The notes beneath the pieces are model-generated. The model was not told the origin of the DNA. It worked only from the letters and a program-made list of their open reading frames with translations, and ran no database searches. A stretch of 64,000 nucleotides of DNA from Methanohalophilus mahii DSM 5219. GTDB lineage: Archaea; Halobacteriota; Methanosarcinia; Methanosarcinales; Methanosarcinaceae. Both the position numbers and the translations under genes were made by a program. This document shows positions 52,995-62,202 of the stretch, piece by piece; within the stretch, counting starts at the first letter, position 1; each line of letters opens with the position of its first letter. The stretch covers positions 1-64,000 of the forward strand of contig NC_014002.1 of NCBI RefSeq assembly GCF_000025865.1. The letters are read 5' to 3'.

Positions 52995-54719
52995 ATGAAG
53001 TCTAAAATTAAACTAATCGTATTAGTTGCAATCATTTTTGCAATAATTTCAATAGCGACTGCAGAAAATGCAGAGGCAGAGGAATGCTGTCCCGTAGATA
53101 TACCCTCTGCGATAATCACGATCGAAGCGGGAACTGTACCTGGTAGTAATGGGAATTATTTTGATGTACAACTGAGTAATGTTCCTGCAGGCTACGATAT
53201 AAGTAATGGGACATGGACTGGCTGGTGTGCCGACAGTGAAGTATTCATTACACCTGAAACATTGTATGATACTAATGTCTATTGCAGTGAGAGTTCCTCA
53301 ATGCCTGGCTACACGAATGATGATGAACAATGGGACAAGGTCAATTATGTAATTAACAGATACCGTAATGGAGCCTATGATTCTCAATTAAATTCGACAT
53401 CCAAAGCAGATTGGCAAGAAGTTCAGGCTGCAATCTGGAACCTTACAGATGCGAATCCAAATTACCAAGGATATTTTACAACGGCATCTCAATATATTAT
53501 CGATGATGCACATGCAAACGGAACTGGTTTTTGTCCGGGTGACAATGATATTGCTATCGTGGTGATAGATCCGTATGAAACTCCAGATGACCGTAAACAA
53601 CTGATATTCATTGAAGTAGGTGCCATGATAGATATCGAGAAATCTACCAATGGAGAAGATGCTGACAATAAAACTGGTCCACTGGTACTTAATGGAAACA
53701 ATGTTGAATGGACCTATAATGTGACAAATACCGGTTATTACAATTTGACAGATGTCAGTGTGACCGATGACAAACTTGGGCACATAGGCACTATCTCGCT
53801 ATTGCAGGCAGGCCAATCACAGGAATTCACAGTAAATGGAATTGCTAACCCGGGACAATATGGAAACAATGCAACAGTGGTTGGTACACCGCCATCAGGT
53901 CCCAATGTCAGTGATTCAGATCCAAGCCACTATTTTGGAGTTAATGCAACAATAGGCGATTTCCTGTGGGATGATACGGCAAACAACAATGGAATCCAGG
54001 AACCGGGTGAATCCGGCATTGCTGGTGTAAACGTTAGCCTCTACAACTTCAGTGATGATTCATTGCTGCAGACAACCAAAACCAATGAAAGTGGTTACTA
54101 CAACTTCAGTGTCACTGCAGGGCAGTATTACATAAAATTCGATCTGCTGAATGGTTACCTCTTCAGTCCAGAAAACCAGGGTACTGACAATGAACACGAT
54201 AGTGACGTTGACCCCTCCACTGCGAAGACAGGAAAAATAGACGTTCAAACAACTGATTTCAATATGAGTTTCGATGCAGGAATGTTTAAAGCAATCCCTG
54301 GTATTGATATCGAGAAATCTACCAATGGAGAGGATGCGGACAATGAGACAGGGCCATACATCCGATTAAACTATGAAGTAAGCTGGGTCTACAATGTGAC
54401 CAATACCGGAAATGTCAATCTGACCAGTATTGATGTGACCGATGATGAACTTGGATTGATTGGCACGATTCCATTGTTACAGCCGGGGCAATCTCATGTA
54501 TTGACCGAAAACGCAACTGCCAGTTTGGGCCAATATGAGAACACAGCAACAGCTGTAGGTGTGCCACCAATTGGTCCCAATGTAACCGACTCGGACATGA
54601 GTCATTACTTCGGCCATGATTCGCAACCCGGCTTTGATGTCCCAACGGCAAATCCCCTGTTAATAATAGGAATGCTGGGACTTGCAGGTGCAATGGTTTT
54701 GAGAAGGGAACAGGAGTAA
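52995..54719 (+). CDS. Surface protein with SdrD-B-like and DUF11-type repeats and C-terminal sorting tail
   Basis: A 574-residue secreted protein. The signal peptide (about 1-27) is followed by a Cys-containing N-terminal domain (about 35-205), a first conserved-repeat domain (about 213-315, IDIEKSTNGEDADNKTGP), an SdrD B-like domain (about 318-425, GDFLWDDTANNNGIQEPGE) and a second copy of the repeat (about 435-545). The tail FDVPTANPLLIIGMLGLAGA plus MVLRREQE is a tripartite sorting-type signal with a membrane helix and basic end. The two repeat copies are near-identical at DNA level (53630 and 54306). Confidence 0.85.
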   Translation: MKSKIKLIVLVAIIFAIISIATAENAEAEECCPVDIPSAIITIEAGTVPGSNGNYFDVQLSNVPAGYDISNGTWTGWCADSEVFITPETLYDTNVYCSESSSMPGYTNDDEQWDKVNYVINRYRNGAYDSQLNSTSKADWQEVQAAIWNLTDANPNYQGYFTTASQYIIDDAHANGTGFCPGDNDIAIVVIDPYETPDDRKQLIFIEVGAMIDIEKSTNGEDADNKTGPLVLNGNNVEWTYNVTNTGYYNLTDVSVTDDKLGHIGTISLLQAGQSQEFTVNGIANPGQYGNNATVVGTPPSGPNVSDSDPSHYFGVNATIGDFLWDDTANNNGIQEPGESGIAGVNVSLYNFSDDSLLQTTKTNESGYYNFSVTAGQYYIKFDLLNGYLFSPENQGTDNEHDSDVDPSTAKTGKIDVQTTDFNMSFDAGMFKAIPGIDIEKSTNGEDADNETGPYIRLNYEVSWVYNVTNTGNVNLTSIDVTDDELGLIGTIPLLQPGQSHVLTENATASLGQYENTATAVGVPPIGPNVTDSDMSHYFGHDSQPGFDVPTANPLLIIGMLGLAGAMVLRREQE

Positions 54720-54813
54720 ATTGAGGAAGTATAATCTCTTCCTCTTTTTTCATCTGAATTTAGGTTGTTGATAAAAATAGTTCAGGATTGTAAAAATCCA
54801 CATAATTAATCAG

Positions 54814-54831
54814 ACTTATATACTATATATC
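54814..54831 (+). promoter_or_regulatory. Promoter of the NCS2 permease gene
   Basis: ACTTATATACTATATATC is a strong TATA region 45-60 bases before ATG 54876. Confidence 0.5.
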
Positions 54832-54875
54832 TTTTAATATATCCAGATAATCATAGAATTGTCAGGATATATGAA

Positions 54876-56186
54876 ATGACAGGCGTACTGGAAAACTTTT
54901 TTCATCTGAAAGAACACGGCACAGATATAAAGACCGAAGTTATGGCCGGCCTTGTCACCTTCATGACAGTTGCCTACATTATAGTTGTCAATCCTGCCAT
55001 CCTAGAAGCTGCAGGGATACCCTTCGGCCCTTCTCTGGTGGCCACAATCCTTTCCGCGGTATTTGGAACCCTCATAATGGGTGTCTATGCCAAAAAACCC
55101 ATTGCGATTGCACCCTATATGGGAGAGAATGCTTTTGTTGCTTATACGGTTGTAGGGGTGCTGGGTTATCCCTGGCAGACGGCACTGGGTGCAGTATTCA
55201 TAAGCGGTGTCCTTTTTACAATTCTGACAATTTCAGGTTTCAGGGACAAAATGATCGATGCAGTCCCGAATAACCTCAAATACAGTTTTGTAGCCGGTCT
55301 GGGTCTGTTTATAACCTTTATCGGGCTTGTTAATGCAGGTATTGTTTCGCTGGGAGTGGAAGGGTCTCCCCTTCATGTAGGTGCCCTGGATACAATGCCT
55401 GTAGCCCTTGCTGTACTGGGATTTCTTTTAATCAGCATCCTGATGATCAAAAATGTCAAGGGATCAATTCTGATAGGTATCATTGCTACAGCTCTTTTGG
55501 GATTTGTGACAGGTATTTCCCAAACACCGGATTCGATAGTCAGCATGCCGCCAAGTCTTACACCCATTTTCCTGCAGCTGGATATTTTTGGCGCCTTATC
55601 CTGGGGTTTCTTTGCCGTGATCCTTACAATGTTTACCATGGACCTGATGGATACAATGGGTACCCTTGTGGGTGTATCCATGGAGGCCGGGTATATGGAT
55701 GAGCAGGGCAATCTTCCTGATATGGAAAAACCTTTCCTTGCAGACTCCCTGGCTACAGTATTCGCAGCAATTGCCGGTACCACTACCACAGGTGCATACA
55801 TCGAATCTGCTACCGGTATAAAAGAAGGAGGCAGGACCGGGCTTACTGCAGTCGTGGTTGCACTTCTTTTCATGCTGGGCCTGTTCTTCTATCCCCTCTT
55901 TTCAGCAATCCCGGCAGCTGCCACAGCTCCTGCTTTGATAATTGTCGGTTTTCAGATGATGGCATCGATCAAAAAGATAGATATGAATGATTTGACCGAG
56001 ATGGTCCCTGCAATGGCGGTTATAATCCTGATGAGCTTTACCTATAACCTGGGAATTGGTCTGTGTGCAGGTTTTGTCCTGTTTCCTCTTTTTAAAGTGG
56101 TAAGTGGCAAAAGTAGTGAAGTTAAACCAATAGCCTGGGGACTGTTTGTCCTGTGTACTCTGTTTTTTGTATTCTATCCGTACTGA
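54876..56186 (+). CDS. NCS2-family purine permease (AzgA/PbuG-like)
   Basis: A 436-residue transporter with about 12-14 membrane segments. Motifs typical of the AzgA hypoxanthine/guanine branch are GLVTFMTVAYIIVVNPAIL near the N terminus, IAPYMGENAFVAYTV, DTMGTLVGVS and GTTTTGAYIESATGIKEGGR. It likely imports purine bases by proton symport, the ligand being inferred from family. It has its own promoter and is followed by an IS-like relic. Confidence 0.9.
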   Translation: MTGVLENFFHLKEHGTDIKTEVMAGLVTFMTVAYIIVVNPAILEAAGIPFGPSLVATILSAVFGTLIMGVYAKKPIAIAPYMGENAFVAYTVVGVLGYPWQTALGAVFISGVLFTILTISGFRDKMIDAVPNNLKYSFVAGLGLFITFIGLVNAGIVSLGVEGSPLHVGALDTMPVALAVLGFLLISILMIKNVKGSILIGIIATALLGFVTGISQTPDSIVSMPPSLTPIFLQLDIFGALSWGFFAVILTMFTMDLMDTMGTLVGVSMEAGYMDEQGNLPDMEKPFLADSLATVFAAIAGTTTTGAYIESATGIKEGGRTGLTAVVVALLFMLGLFFYPLFSAIPAAATAPALIIVGFQMMASIKKIDMNDLTEMVPAMAVIILMSFTYNLGIGLCAGFVLFPLFKVVSGKSSEVKPIAWGLFVLCTLFFVFYPY

Positions 56187-56202
56187 ATGTGGTCGAAGTC
56201 AT

Positions 56203-56228
56203 GGGCTTTAGTCGTGGGAGTATGTCAG
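56203..56228 (+). mobile_element. Solitary IS200/IS605-like end relic (inverted copy)
   Basis: CTTTAGTCGTGGGAGTATG (56206-56224) repeats, in inverted orientation, the relic at 43535-43557. The left arm of the expected hairpin is degenerate (AGTCATGGG in place of the complement), so only one half survives. It lies 17 bases after the permease stop. Confidence 0.42.
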
Positions 56229-56304
56229 TCAGTAATATACTACTCATTATTATACGGTATAGTATACTTTTCAATCGGAAACACGAACTTCCACAATAAT
56301 ATTA

Positions 56305-56327
56305 GAAGGAAGTCCATGATTTCCTTC
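56305..56327 (+). repeat. Hairpin upstream of the UDP-GlcNAc operon
   Basis: GAAGGAA (56305-56311) pairs perfectly with TTCCTTC (56321-56327). It precedes the operon's TATA-like CCTATAAATTC (about 56353-56364), so it may be an operator or a leftover permease transcript end. Confidence 0.3.
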
Positions 56328-56385
56328 AAGGCAATCCACCTCCAAAAGATAACCTATAAATTCTTTCACGTTTCATGTTAATCCC

Positions 56386-57606
56386 ATGAAAGCAATCGTT
56401 CTTGCTGCAGGGGAGGGTGTAAGATGTGCTCCCCTCACAAATACCCGCTCAAAGGTCATGTTACCGGTAGCCAATCGACCGATCCTTGAATACGTTATAT
56501 CCGCGCTTGTGGATAACGGGATAGAGGATGTAGTGCTGGTTGTGGGTTATGAGAAGGAGAAGGTAATGAACTATTTTGGAGACGGCAATGATTTCGGGGC
56601 AAGAATTACTTATGTGGATCAGACCTCACAACTGGGTACCGCTCATGCTATAAGCCAGGCCATTCCTGCACTGGGAAATGATAATGAATCGTTCCTGGTG
56701 CTCAATGGGGATAACATCATTGAAAAAGAGACTATCAATAAACTAATCACAAATCATGCAGGGGATGCCACTGTACTAACCACTCCCCGGGAGAAGGTAT
56801 GTGGATATGGAGTGGTCATGAGTGCTGCAGGGAAGGTAAAAGGCATCTTTGAAAAACCCACACGCCAGATAAGTCATATGGTAAATACCGGTATCTATGC
56901 CTTTAACCGGGATATTATTGCAGAAATAGATAAGACTGAGATCTCCGAGAGAGGGGAATACGAAATTACTCATACCCTGCAAAACATGGTGAAAAAGGAT
57001 CGGGATGTCAGGGTTATTGTTACAAAGAATCTCTGGATGGATTCTGTATACGCCTGGGACCTGCTTGATATCAATGCCAGATTGCTGGCAAACTGTGAAT
57101 CAAACATCAGTGATACTTCGGTTGTTTATGAGTCCGTGACCCTGGTAGGTGATGTGGAGATAGGGGATGATACGGTCATCAGGCCCGGTTCTTATATCGT
57201 AGGTCCGATAAAGATCGGGAGCAACTGTGATATTGGACCACAGGTAACAGTCCTACCTTGCACCAGTATAGGGGATAATGTGTCTCTTGGGCCCTATACC
57301 TATATCCAGAACAGTATCCTTATGGATAATGTGCGTGTAGAATCCCACAGTCATGTATCCGAGAGTATTATAGGGTTTTACTGTAACTTTGGTCCCTACT
57401 CCATATGTGAAGCGGATAACGATGTGAATATCGAGATCGAAAATGAACTTGTACCTGTGGAAAAGAGTGGCGTGGTTATCGGGGATGACTGTAAATTTGG
57501 ATCAAGGACCCTTACCGAGGCAGGCACCCTTGTGGGCAATAACTGTACAGTGAGATCGGGTACAAATGTGGATAGGCATCTGCCTGCAAATTCTACAGTG
57601 CTTTGA
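56386..57606 (+). CDS. GlmU-like bifunctional sugar-1-phosphate nucleotidylyltransferase/acetyltransferase (copy 1)
   Basis: A 406-residue protein with an N-terminal nucleotidylyltransferase (LAAGEGVRCAPLTNTRSKVM, residues 5-25) and a C-terminal left-handed beta helix of hexapeptide repeats (about 245-395). Archaeal enzymes of this build (ST0452 type) make UDP-GlcNAc from glucosamine-1-phosphate. In the signature R-x-x-P-L-T, Met/Arg is Cys-Ala here (RCAPLT). The TATA-like element lies about 26 bases before ATG 56386, so the transcript may be almost leaderless. It is first in the operon. Confidence 0.88.
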   Translation: MKAIVLAAGEGVRCAPLTNTRSKVMLPVANRPILEYVISALVDNGIEDVVLVVGYEKEKVMNYFGDGNDFGARITYVDQTSQLGTAHAISQAIPALGNDNESFLVLNGDNIIEKETINKLITNHAGDATVLTTPREKVCGYGVVMSAAGKVKGIFEKPTRQISHMVNTGIYAFNRDIIAEIDKTEISERGEYEITHTLQNMVKKDRDVRVIVTKNLWMDSVYAWDLLDINARLLANCESNISDTSVVYESVTLVGDVEIGDDTVIRPGSYIVGPIKIGSNCDIGPQVTVLPCTSIGDNVSLGPYTYIQNSILMDNVRVESHSHVSESIIGFYCNFGPYSICEADNDVNIEIENELVPVEKSGVVIGDDCKFGSRTLTEAGTLVGNNCTVRSGTNVDRHLPANSTVL

Positions 57607-57615
57607 GGGGATATT

Positions 57616-59436
57616 ATGTGTGGAATCGTAGGTTATGTGGGAAAAACCGGTGCTTCATCGGTGATCATGGATTGCCTGCGCCGGCTGGAGTATAGGGGTT
57701 ATGATTCTGCCGGGTTGAGTGTCTTAAACGGTGATCTGCAGACCTATAAGGCCGCCGGCAGTATCAGTGAACTTGATAAAGTGCTACCTGCAGAGATCAA
57801 AGGCAATATTGGAATCGGGCATACACGCTGGGCCACACATGGGATGCCCAATGATGTGAACGCCCATCCACACTGTTCCTCGGATATCGTGGTAGTGCAT
57901 AACGGGATAATTGAGAATTATCTCAAACTTAAAGAATGGTTGGAAGACGAAGGTTATGAATTTGTATCGGATACTGATACCGAAGTGATTGCTCATCTGG
58001 TGCATTTTAACAGTAATTCCCTGGACCTGTTCGAGGCAGTGCACAAAAGTATGGCAGTGCTGGAAGGCTCCTATGCGATCGCGGTTATGAGTAAGAATAA
58101 TCCGGATACCCTGATCGCTTCCAGGAAGGACAGTCCCTTGATAGTGGGTCTGGGGGAGAATGAATTTTTCACTTCCTCTGATGCCACGGCTTTTGTGGCT
58201 CATACACGTGATGTTATTTTTGTGGATGACAGGGAAATCGTGAAACTGACTCCTGAGAAGGTGGAGTTCTATGATATGGAAGGCCAATTGCTGGAAAAGC
58301 AAATTTCCACGATCGACTGGGATGTGGAGGCGGCAGAAAAGAGTGGGTATGCCCATTTCATGCTCAAAGAGATCCATGAGCAGACACGTTCCCTCCAGAA
58401 GACCTTTGCAGGCAAATTGGCTGAGCTGGAAGGTAATGTCCGGTTAACTGAACTGAAACTTACGGATGAACAGATAAGAAATATAAACAGGGTGGAAATA
58501 ATCGCCTGTGGCACATCCTGGAATGCGGGATTGTTCGGTAAATACCTGCTGGAAACTCTGGCAGGGATGCATACCGATGTCAGTGCCGCCTCTGAGTTTC
58601 GGTACCGGGATCCGGTGATGGATGAAAATGTTCTCACTATTGCAATCACCCAGTCAGGGGAGACGGCAGATACCCTGGCTGCGATCAGGAATGTGGTACA
58701 GTATGAATCAAGTACCATCGCGATAACCAATGTTGTGGGTAGCACCATTACGAGGGAGGCGGAGAATGTAGTGTATACCCATGCCGGACCTGAGATTGGT
58801 GTGGCTGCGACCAAGACCTTCACGGCTCAGTTGATCGCTCTCTATCTTCTGGCAATCTATATGGGCAGAAAACGTAACTATCTCCTGCCTGACGAGGCGA
58901 AGGATGTCATCAAGGCACTCAAAGAATTACCCGGACATGTACAGCAAGTACTGAACCAGAGGGATCAGATCCGCAAAAATGCAGCACAGTATGCTGATTG
59001 TCGGGACTATTATTTCATTGGCAGAGGTCTCAATTACCCGGCGGCCCTGGAAGCGGCTTTGAAACTCAAGGAAATATCCTATATTCATGCTGAAGGGTAT
59101 GCTGCGGGCGAACTGAAACACGGACCCCTAGCTTTATTGGAGAAAGGCACGCCAGTTGTGGCTATCGTTACAAAAAATCGTACCTATGCGAAGATGCTGA
59201 GTAATATCAAGGAGGTCAAGGCACGTGGGGCCGAGGTTATTGCAGTGGCCGATGAAAGGGATCGGGAGATAGGCAAGTATGCAGATCTTGTAATTTTCGT
59301 ACCTGCCACCAATCCCCTGCTATCACCTGTCCTGTCCTCGGTGGCTCTGCAGCTGCTTGCCTATTATACCGCCCTGGAAAAGGGATGCGAGATAGATAAA
59401 CCGCGCAATCTTGCCAAAAGTGTGACTGTGGAATGA
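57616..59436 (+). CDS. glmS: Glutamine-fructose-6-phosphate aminotransferase (isomerising)
   Basis: Makes glucosamine-6-phosphate, the first step of UDP-GlcNAc synthesis. The N-terminal glutaminase opens MCGIVGYVG, with the catalytic Cys exposed after Met removal; the two SIS domains (about 285-425 and 455-596) bind fructose-6-phosphate, with CGTSWNAG and SQSGETADT motifs. The ending is DKPRNLAKSVTVE, as is usual. Length 606 is typical. GAGGGG lies before ATG 57616. Confidence 0.97.
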   Translation: MCGIVGYVGKTGASSVIMDCLRRLEYRGYDSAGLSVLNGDLQTYKAAGSISELDKVLPAEIKGNIGIGHTRWATHGMPNDVNAHPHCSSDIVVVHNGIIENYLKLKEWLEDEGYEFVSDTDTEVIAHLVHFNSNSLDLFEAVHKSMAVLEGSYAIAVMSKNNPDTLIASRKDSPLIVGLGENEFFTSSDATAFVAHTRDVIFVDDREIVKLTPEKVEFYDMEGQLLEKQISTIDWDVEAAEKSGYAHFMLKEIHEQTRSLQKTFAGKLAELEGNVRLTELKLTDEQIRNINRVEIIACGTSWNAGLFGKYLLETLAGMHTDVSAASEFRYRDPVMDENVLTIAITQSGETADTLAAIRNVVQYESSTIAITNVVGSTITREAENVVYTHAGPEIGVAATKTFTAQLIALYLLAIYMGRKRNYLLPDEAKDVIKALKELPGHVQQVLNQRDQIRKNAAQYADCRDYYFIGRGLNYPAALEAALKLKEISYIHAEGYAAGELKHGPLALLEKGTPVVAIVTKNRTYAKMLSNIKEVKARGAEVIAVADERDREIGKYADLVIFVPATNPLLSPVLSSVALQLLAYYTALEKGCEIDKPRNLAKSVTVE

Positions 59437-59449
59437 AGGAGTGTATATT

Positions 59450-60745
59450 TTGAAACTTTTCGGATCATCGGGAATCAGGGGGCTGGCCAATAAGGTAATC
59501 GGTCCCGAACTGGCGTTGAATGTGGGTATGGCCGTGGGTACAATGGCCGATTCGGTTGTGATCGGTAAGGATCCACGTATCGCTGCGGATATGATCGAGC
59601 AGGCTCTGATTGCAGGCCTGTCTGCTACTGGCTGTGAGGTTACGCTGGGGGGACTTATGAGTACGCCCACACTGGCCTTTGCCACTGTGGATTATGATTG
59701 TGGGATTATGATCACGGCTTCACATAACCCTGCAGAGGACGTGGGGATCAAGTTATGGAATCCCGATGGTATGGCTTTTGATTCGCAGCAACAAAAACGG
59801 ATTGAACATATTATTGAAAATAACGAGTATGCAACCGTCACGTGGAATGAAGTGGGGAATGTGAAGTATGAGGAAGGCTTTGTTAAGCGGCATTGCAATG
59901 CCATTTTAAGCAGAATGCAACCAAGTCATAAACGTGTGGTTGTGGATTGTGGTTGCGGTGCTGGATGTACGATTACTCCTTATTTACTCAGGCAACTGGG
60001 ATGTGAGGTAATTTCATTGAACTGCCAGCCGGATGGGTATTTTCCGGCACGCAATTGCGAACCAGCGGAAAAAAATCTGGGTCAACTTATCAAGGCTGTC
60101 AGGGCGTTTGAGGCGGATATCGGGATTGCCCATGATGGGGATGCGGATCGGATGATGGTCGTGGATGAGCAGGGTAACTTTGTCTCCGGGGATGAATTGC
60201 TTGCCCTGTTTGCCCTGCAGCAGAAGCAGGATAAAGTTGTGGTGCCTGTGGATACTTCCATGATAGTGGATGACGCGCTTGGGGATACCAAAGTCCTGCG
60301 CTGCAGGGTTGGGGATGTCTATGTGGCAGAGCAGATCAAAGCTTCAGGTGCTTATTTTGGAGGCGAACCTTCAGGCAGCTGGATCTTCCCGGATGTATCG
60401 TATTGTCCCGATGGCATCTATGCAGCAGCCCGGATTGTAGGAATGATTGAAAACAGCTCTTTATCAAAGATGGTTGTTGATCTGCCTCACTATACCACCC
60501 TCAGAGATACAATCGAATGTGCTGAAGACAGGAAGGAAGCTGCAATGCAGCGAATCAAACAGTCCCTGGAAATGATGGGAAATGTTACTACCATAGATGG
60601 TATACGGGTGGATATGGAAAACGGCTGGGTGCTTGTGCGTCCCTCCGGTACCGAACCGAAAATTCGTATCACTGCTGAGGCCCGGGAGGATGTGGATGAA
60701 TTGTTTGATAAAGTTATGCGTATTGCAAGGGGTGCAATACAGTGA
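59450..60745 (+). CDS. glmM: Phosphoglucosamine mutase
   Basis: Converts glucosamine-6-phosphate to glucosamine-1-phosphate. The phosphoserine loop is TASHNP with Ser91, the metal loop is DGDADR and the sugar-binding loop is GGEPSGSW. The start is TTG 59450 (MKLFGSSGIRG): AAGGAG at 59436-59441 is eight bases before it, whereas the GTG at 59441 overlaps that site. The resulting 431-residue length fits the family. The stop overlaps the next gene by four bases. Confidence 0.93.
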   Translation: MKLFGSSGIRGLANKVIGPELALNVGMAVGTMADSVVIGKDPRIAADMIEQALIAGLSATGCEVTLGGLMSTPTLAFATVDYDCGIMITASHNPAEDVGIKLWNPDGMAFDSQQQKRIEHIIENNEYATVTWNEVGNVKYEEGFVKRHCNAILSRMQPSHKRVVVDCGCGAGCTITPYLLRQLGCEVISLNCQPDGYFPARNCEPAEKNLGQLIKAVRAFEADIGIAHDGDADRMMVVDEQGNFVSGDELLALFALQQKQDKVVVPVDTSMIVDDALGDTKVLRCRVGDVYVAEQIKASGAYFGGEPSGSWIFPDVSYCPDGIYAAARIVGMIENSSLSKMVVDLPHYTTLRDTIECAEDRKEAAMQRIKQSLEMMGNVTTIDGIRVDMENGWVLVRPSGTEPKIRITAEAREDVDELFDKVMRIARGAIQ

Positions 60746-61932
60746 AAGCGTTTATTCTGGCAGCTGGAGAGGGGACAAGAATGCGTCCTTTAACAGACAG
60801 GCGACCCAAGGTAATGCTGCCCATTGGCAACAAACCCATTCTGGAACACATCATCGATGAGGCTGTGGATGCCGGTATCCGGCAATTTGTGATCGTTACA
60901 GGTTATATGGAAAATTCCATCCGGGAATATTTCGGGGACGGTTTACAGAAAGATGTGAGTATCGAGTACGTTTTCCAGAAAGAACAGAATGGAACGGGAC
61001 ATGCCATCGGGTGTGCCGAAGATTATGTGGATGACAGGTTCATTGTGCTTAACGGGGATATGCTGATAAGTTCTGTCCAGATTAAAAATTTGATCACCAG
61101 AGCGGAGGATGCGGTCCTGACGGTGAAGGAAGTGGAAGACCCCTGCAATTTTGGAGTTATCTGTACTGCCGGAGAAAAAGTAACTCAAATTGTGGAAAAA
61201 CCTGAAAAACCCCCGACCAATCTGGCCAATGCAGGCATCTATCTGTTTCCCCAATCAATCTTTGATTATATCCGTAAAACTCCTGAATCACCCCGTGGAG
61301 AAATCGAGATAACGGATTCCATACAGATGCTTATCGATTCCGGTGCCAGTGTGGGTTATGAAGTTTTCAGGGACACGTGGATCGATATCGGCAGACCATG
61401 GGATATGCTCACTGCCAACAAGCATGTATTGTCCGGGCTGGAAGGAAATATAATGGGAGAAGTGGAACCCAATGCTACCTTAAAGGGTGAGATTGTCGTG
61501 GGGGCAGGTACGGTTATCCGCAGCGGTGCCTACATAATAGGGCCAGTGGTTATTGGAAAAGATTGTGATATCGGGCCGAACTGTTTTATCCGGCCGTCCA
61601 CTGCCATAGGGGATAATGTGCGTATCGGCAATGCCGTGGAGATCAAGAACTGCGTGGTAATGGATGAAACCAATATCGGACACCTGAGCTATGTGGGGGA
61701 TAGTGTGATCGGCCATGACTGTAATTTCGGAGCCGGTACCAAGGTTGCCAATCTCAGGCACGACGGTCGCACTATCCGCGTCATGATTAAAGGGGAAAAG
61801 GTGGATTCAGGCCAGCGCAAACTGGGAGTTATAATGGGAGATGGTGTGCATACCGGCATCAATACCTGTATCAATGTGGGTAGTGTGCTCAAAACGGGCA
61901 GGTGTACGGGATTGGGGGAAGTTGTGAAGTGA
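60742..61932 (+). CDS. GlmU-like bifunctional sugar-1-phosphate nucleotidylyltransferase/acetyltransferase (copy 2)
   Basis: A 396-residue paralogue of the first gene of this operon, starting at GTG 60742. The nucleotidylyltransferase signature LAAGEGTRMRPLTDRRPKVM is intact, and the hexapeptide helix spans about 230-390. The two copies differ at the signature (RMRPLT here, RCAPLT in copy 1) and in acetyltransferase-loop residues. One may prefer glucosamine-1-phosphate and the other another sugar, or they may act as a complex. It closes the operon. Confidence 0.88.
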   Translation: MKAFILAAGEGTRMRPLTDRRPKVMLPIGNKPILEHIIDEAVDAGIRQFVIVTGYMENSIREYFGDGLQKDVSIEYVFQKEQNGTGHAIGCAEDYVDDRFIVLNGDMLISSVQIKNLITRAEDAVLTVKEVEDPCNFGVICTAGEKVTQIVEKPEKPPTNLANAGIYLFPQSIFDYIRKTPESPRGEIEITDSIQMLIDSGASVGYEVFRDTWIDIGRPWDMLTANKHVLSGLEGNIMGEVEPNATLKGEIVVGAGTVIRSGAYIIGPVVIGKDCDIGPNCFIRPSTAIGDNVRIGNAVEIKNCVVMDETNIGHLSYVGDSVIGHDCNFGAGTKVANLRHDGRTIRVMIKGEKVDSGQRKLGVIMGDGVHTGINTCINVGSVLKTGRCTGLGEVVK

Positions 61933-62019
61933 TGGTATGCCAAAAGGGTAATTGAATCTGACTATCATTAAGATTGTTATTTTTGAATCATATGAAGTCC
62001 TTTTTGCCAGCATAAATAT

Positions 62020-62040
62020 ATGCCATATATGGGCATTTTT
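62020..62040 (+). terminator. Terminator of the UDP-GlcNAc operon
   Basis: ATGCC (62020-62024) pairs with GGCAT (62032-62036) and a T tract follows. It lies 88 bases after the last operon gene. Confidence 0.45.
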
Positions 62041-62202
62041 AAGTTCGCCAACAGATATTATGCTTTCATCCATATTTTGAAGAGTATTTTCAATCTCCTC
62101 CATCATCGGCCCCATCATCTGCATCATCGGCTCCCAGATAGCAACCACCATGCAGGTCTGCCTGATGATACTTATCTGAAGTGATCTTTCTTCCCCGCTT
62201 TT

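Noticed and set aside
56187-56381. Frame of 64 codons after the NCS2 permease
   Set aside because: It begins at the permease stop without a ribosome binding site and runs through an IS-like relic and the next promoter.
61807-62151. Minus-strand frame of 114 codons overlapping the end of the second GlmU-like gene
   Set aside because: Half of it is antisense to a well-supported gene, it crosses the operon's terminator, and the rest is a Met-rich low-complexity start with no family.
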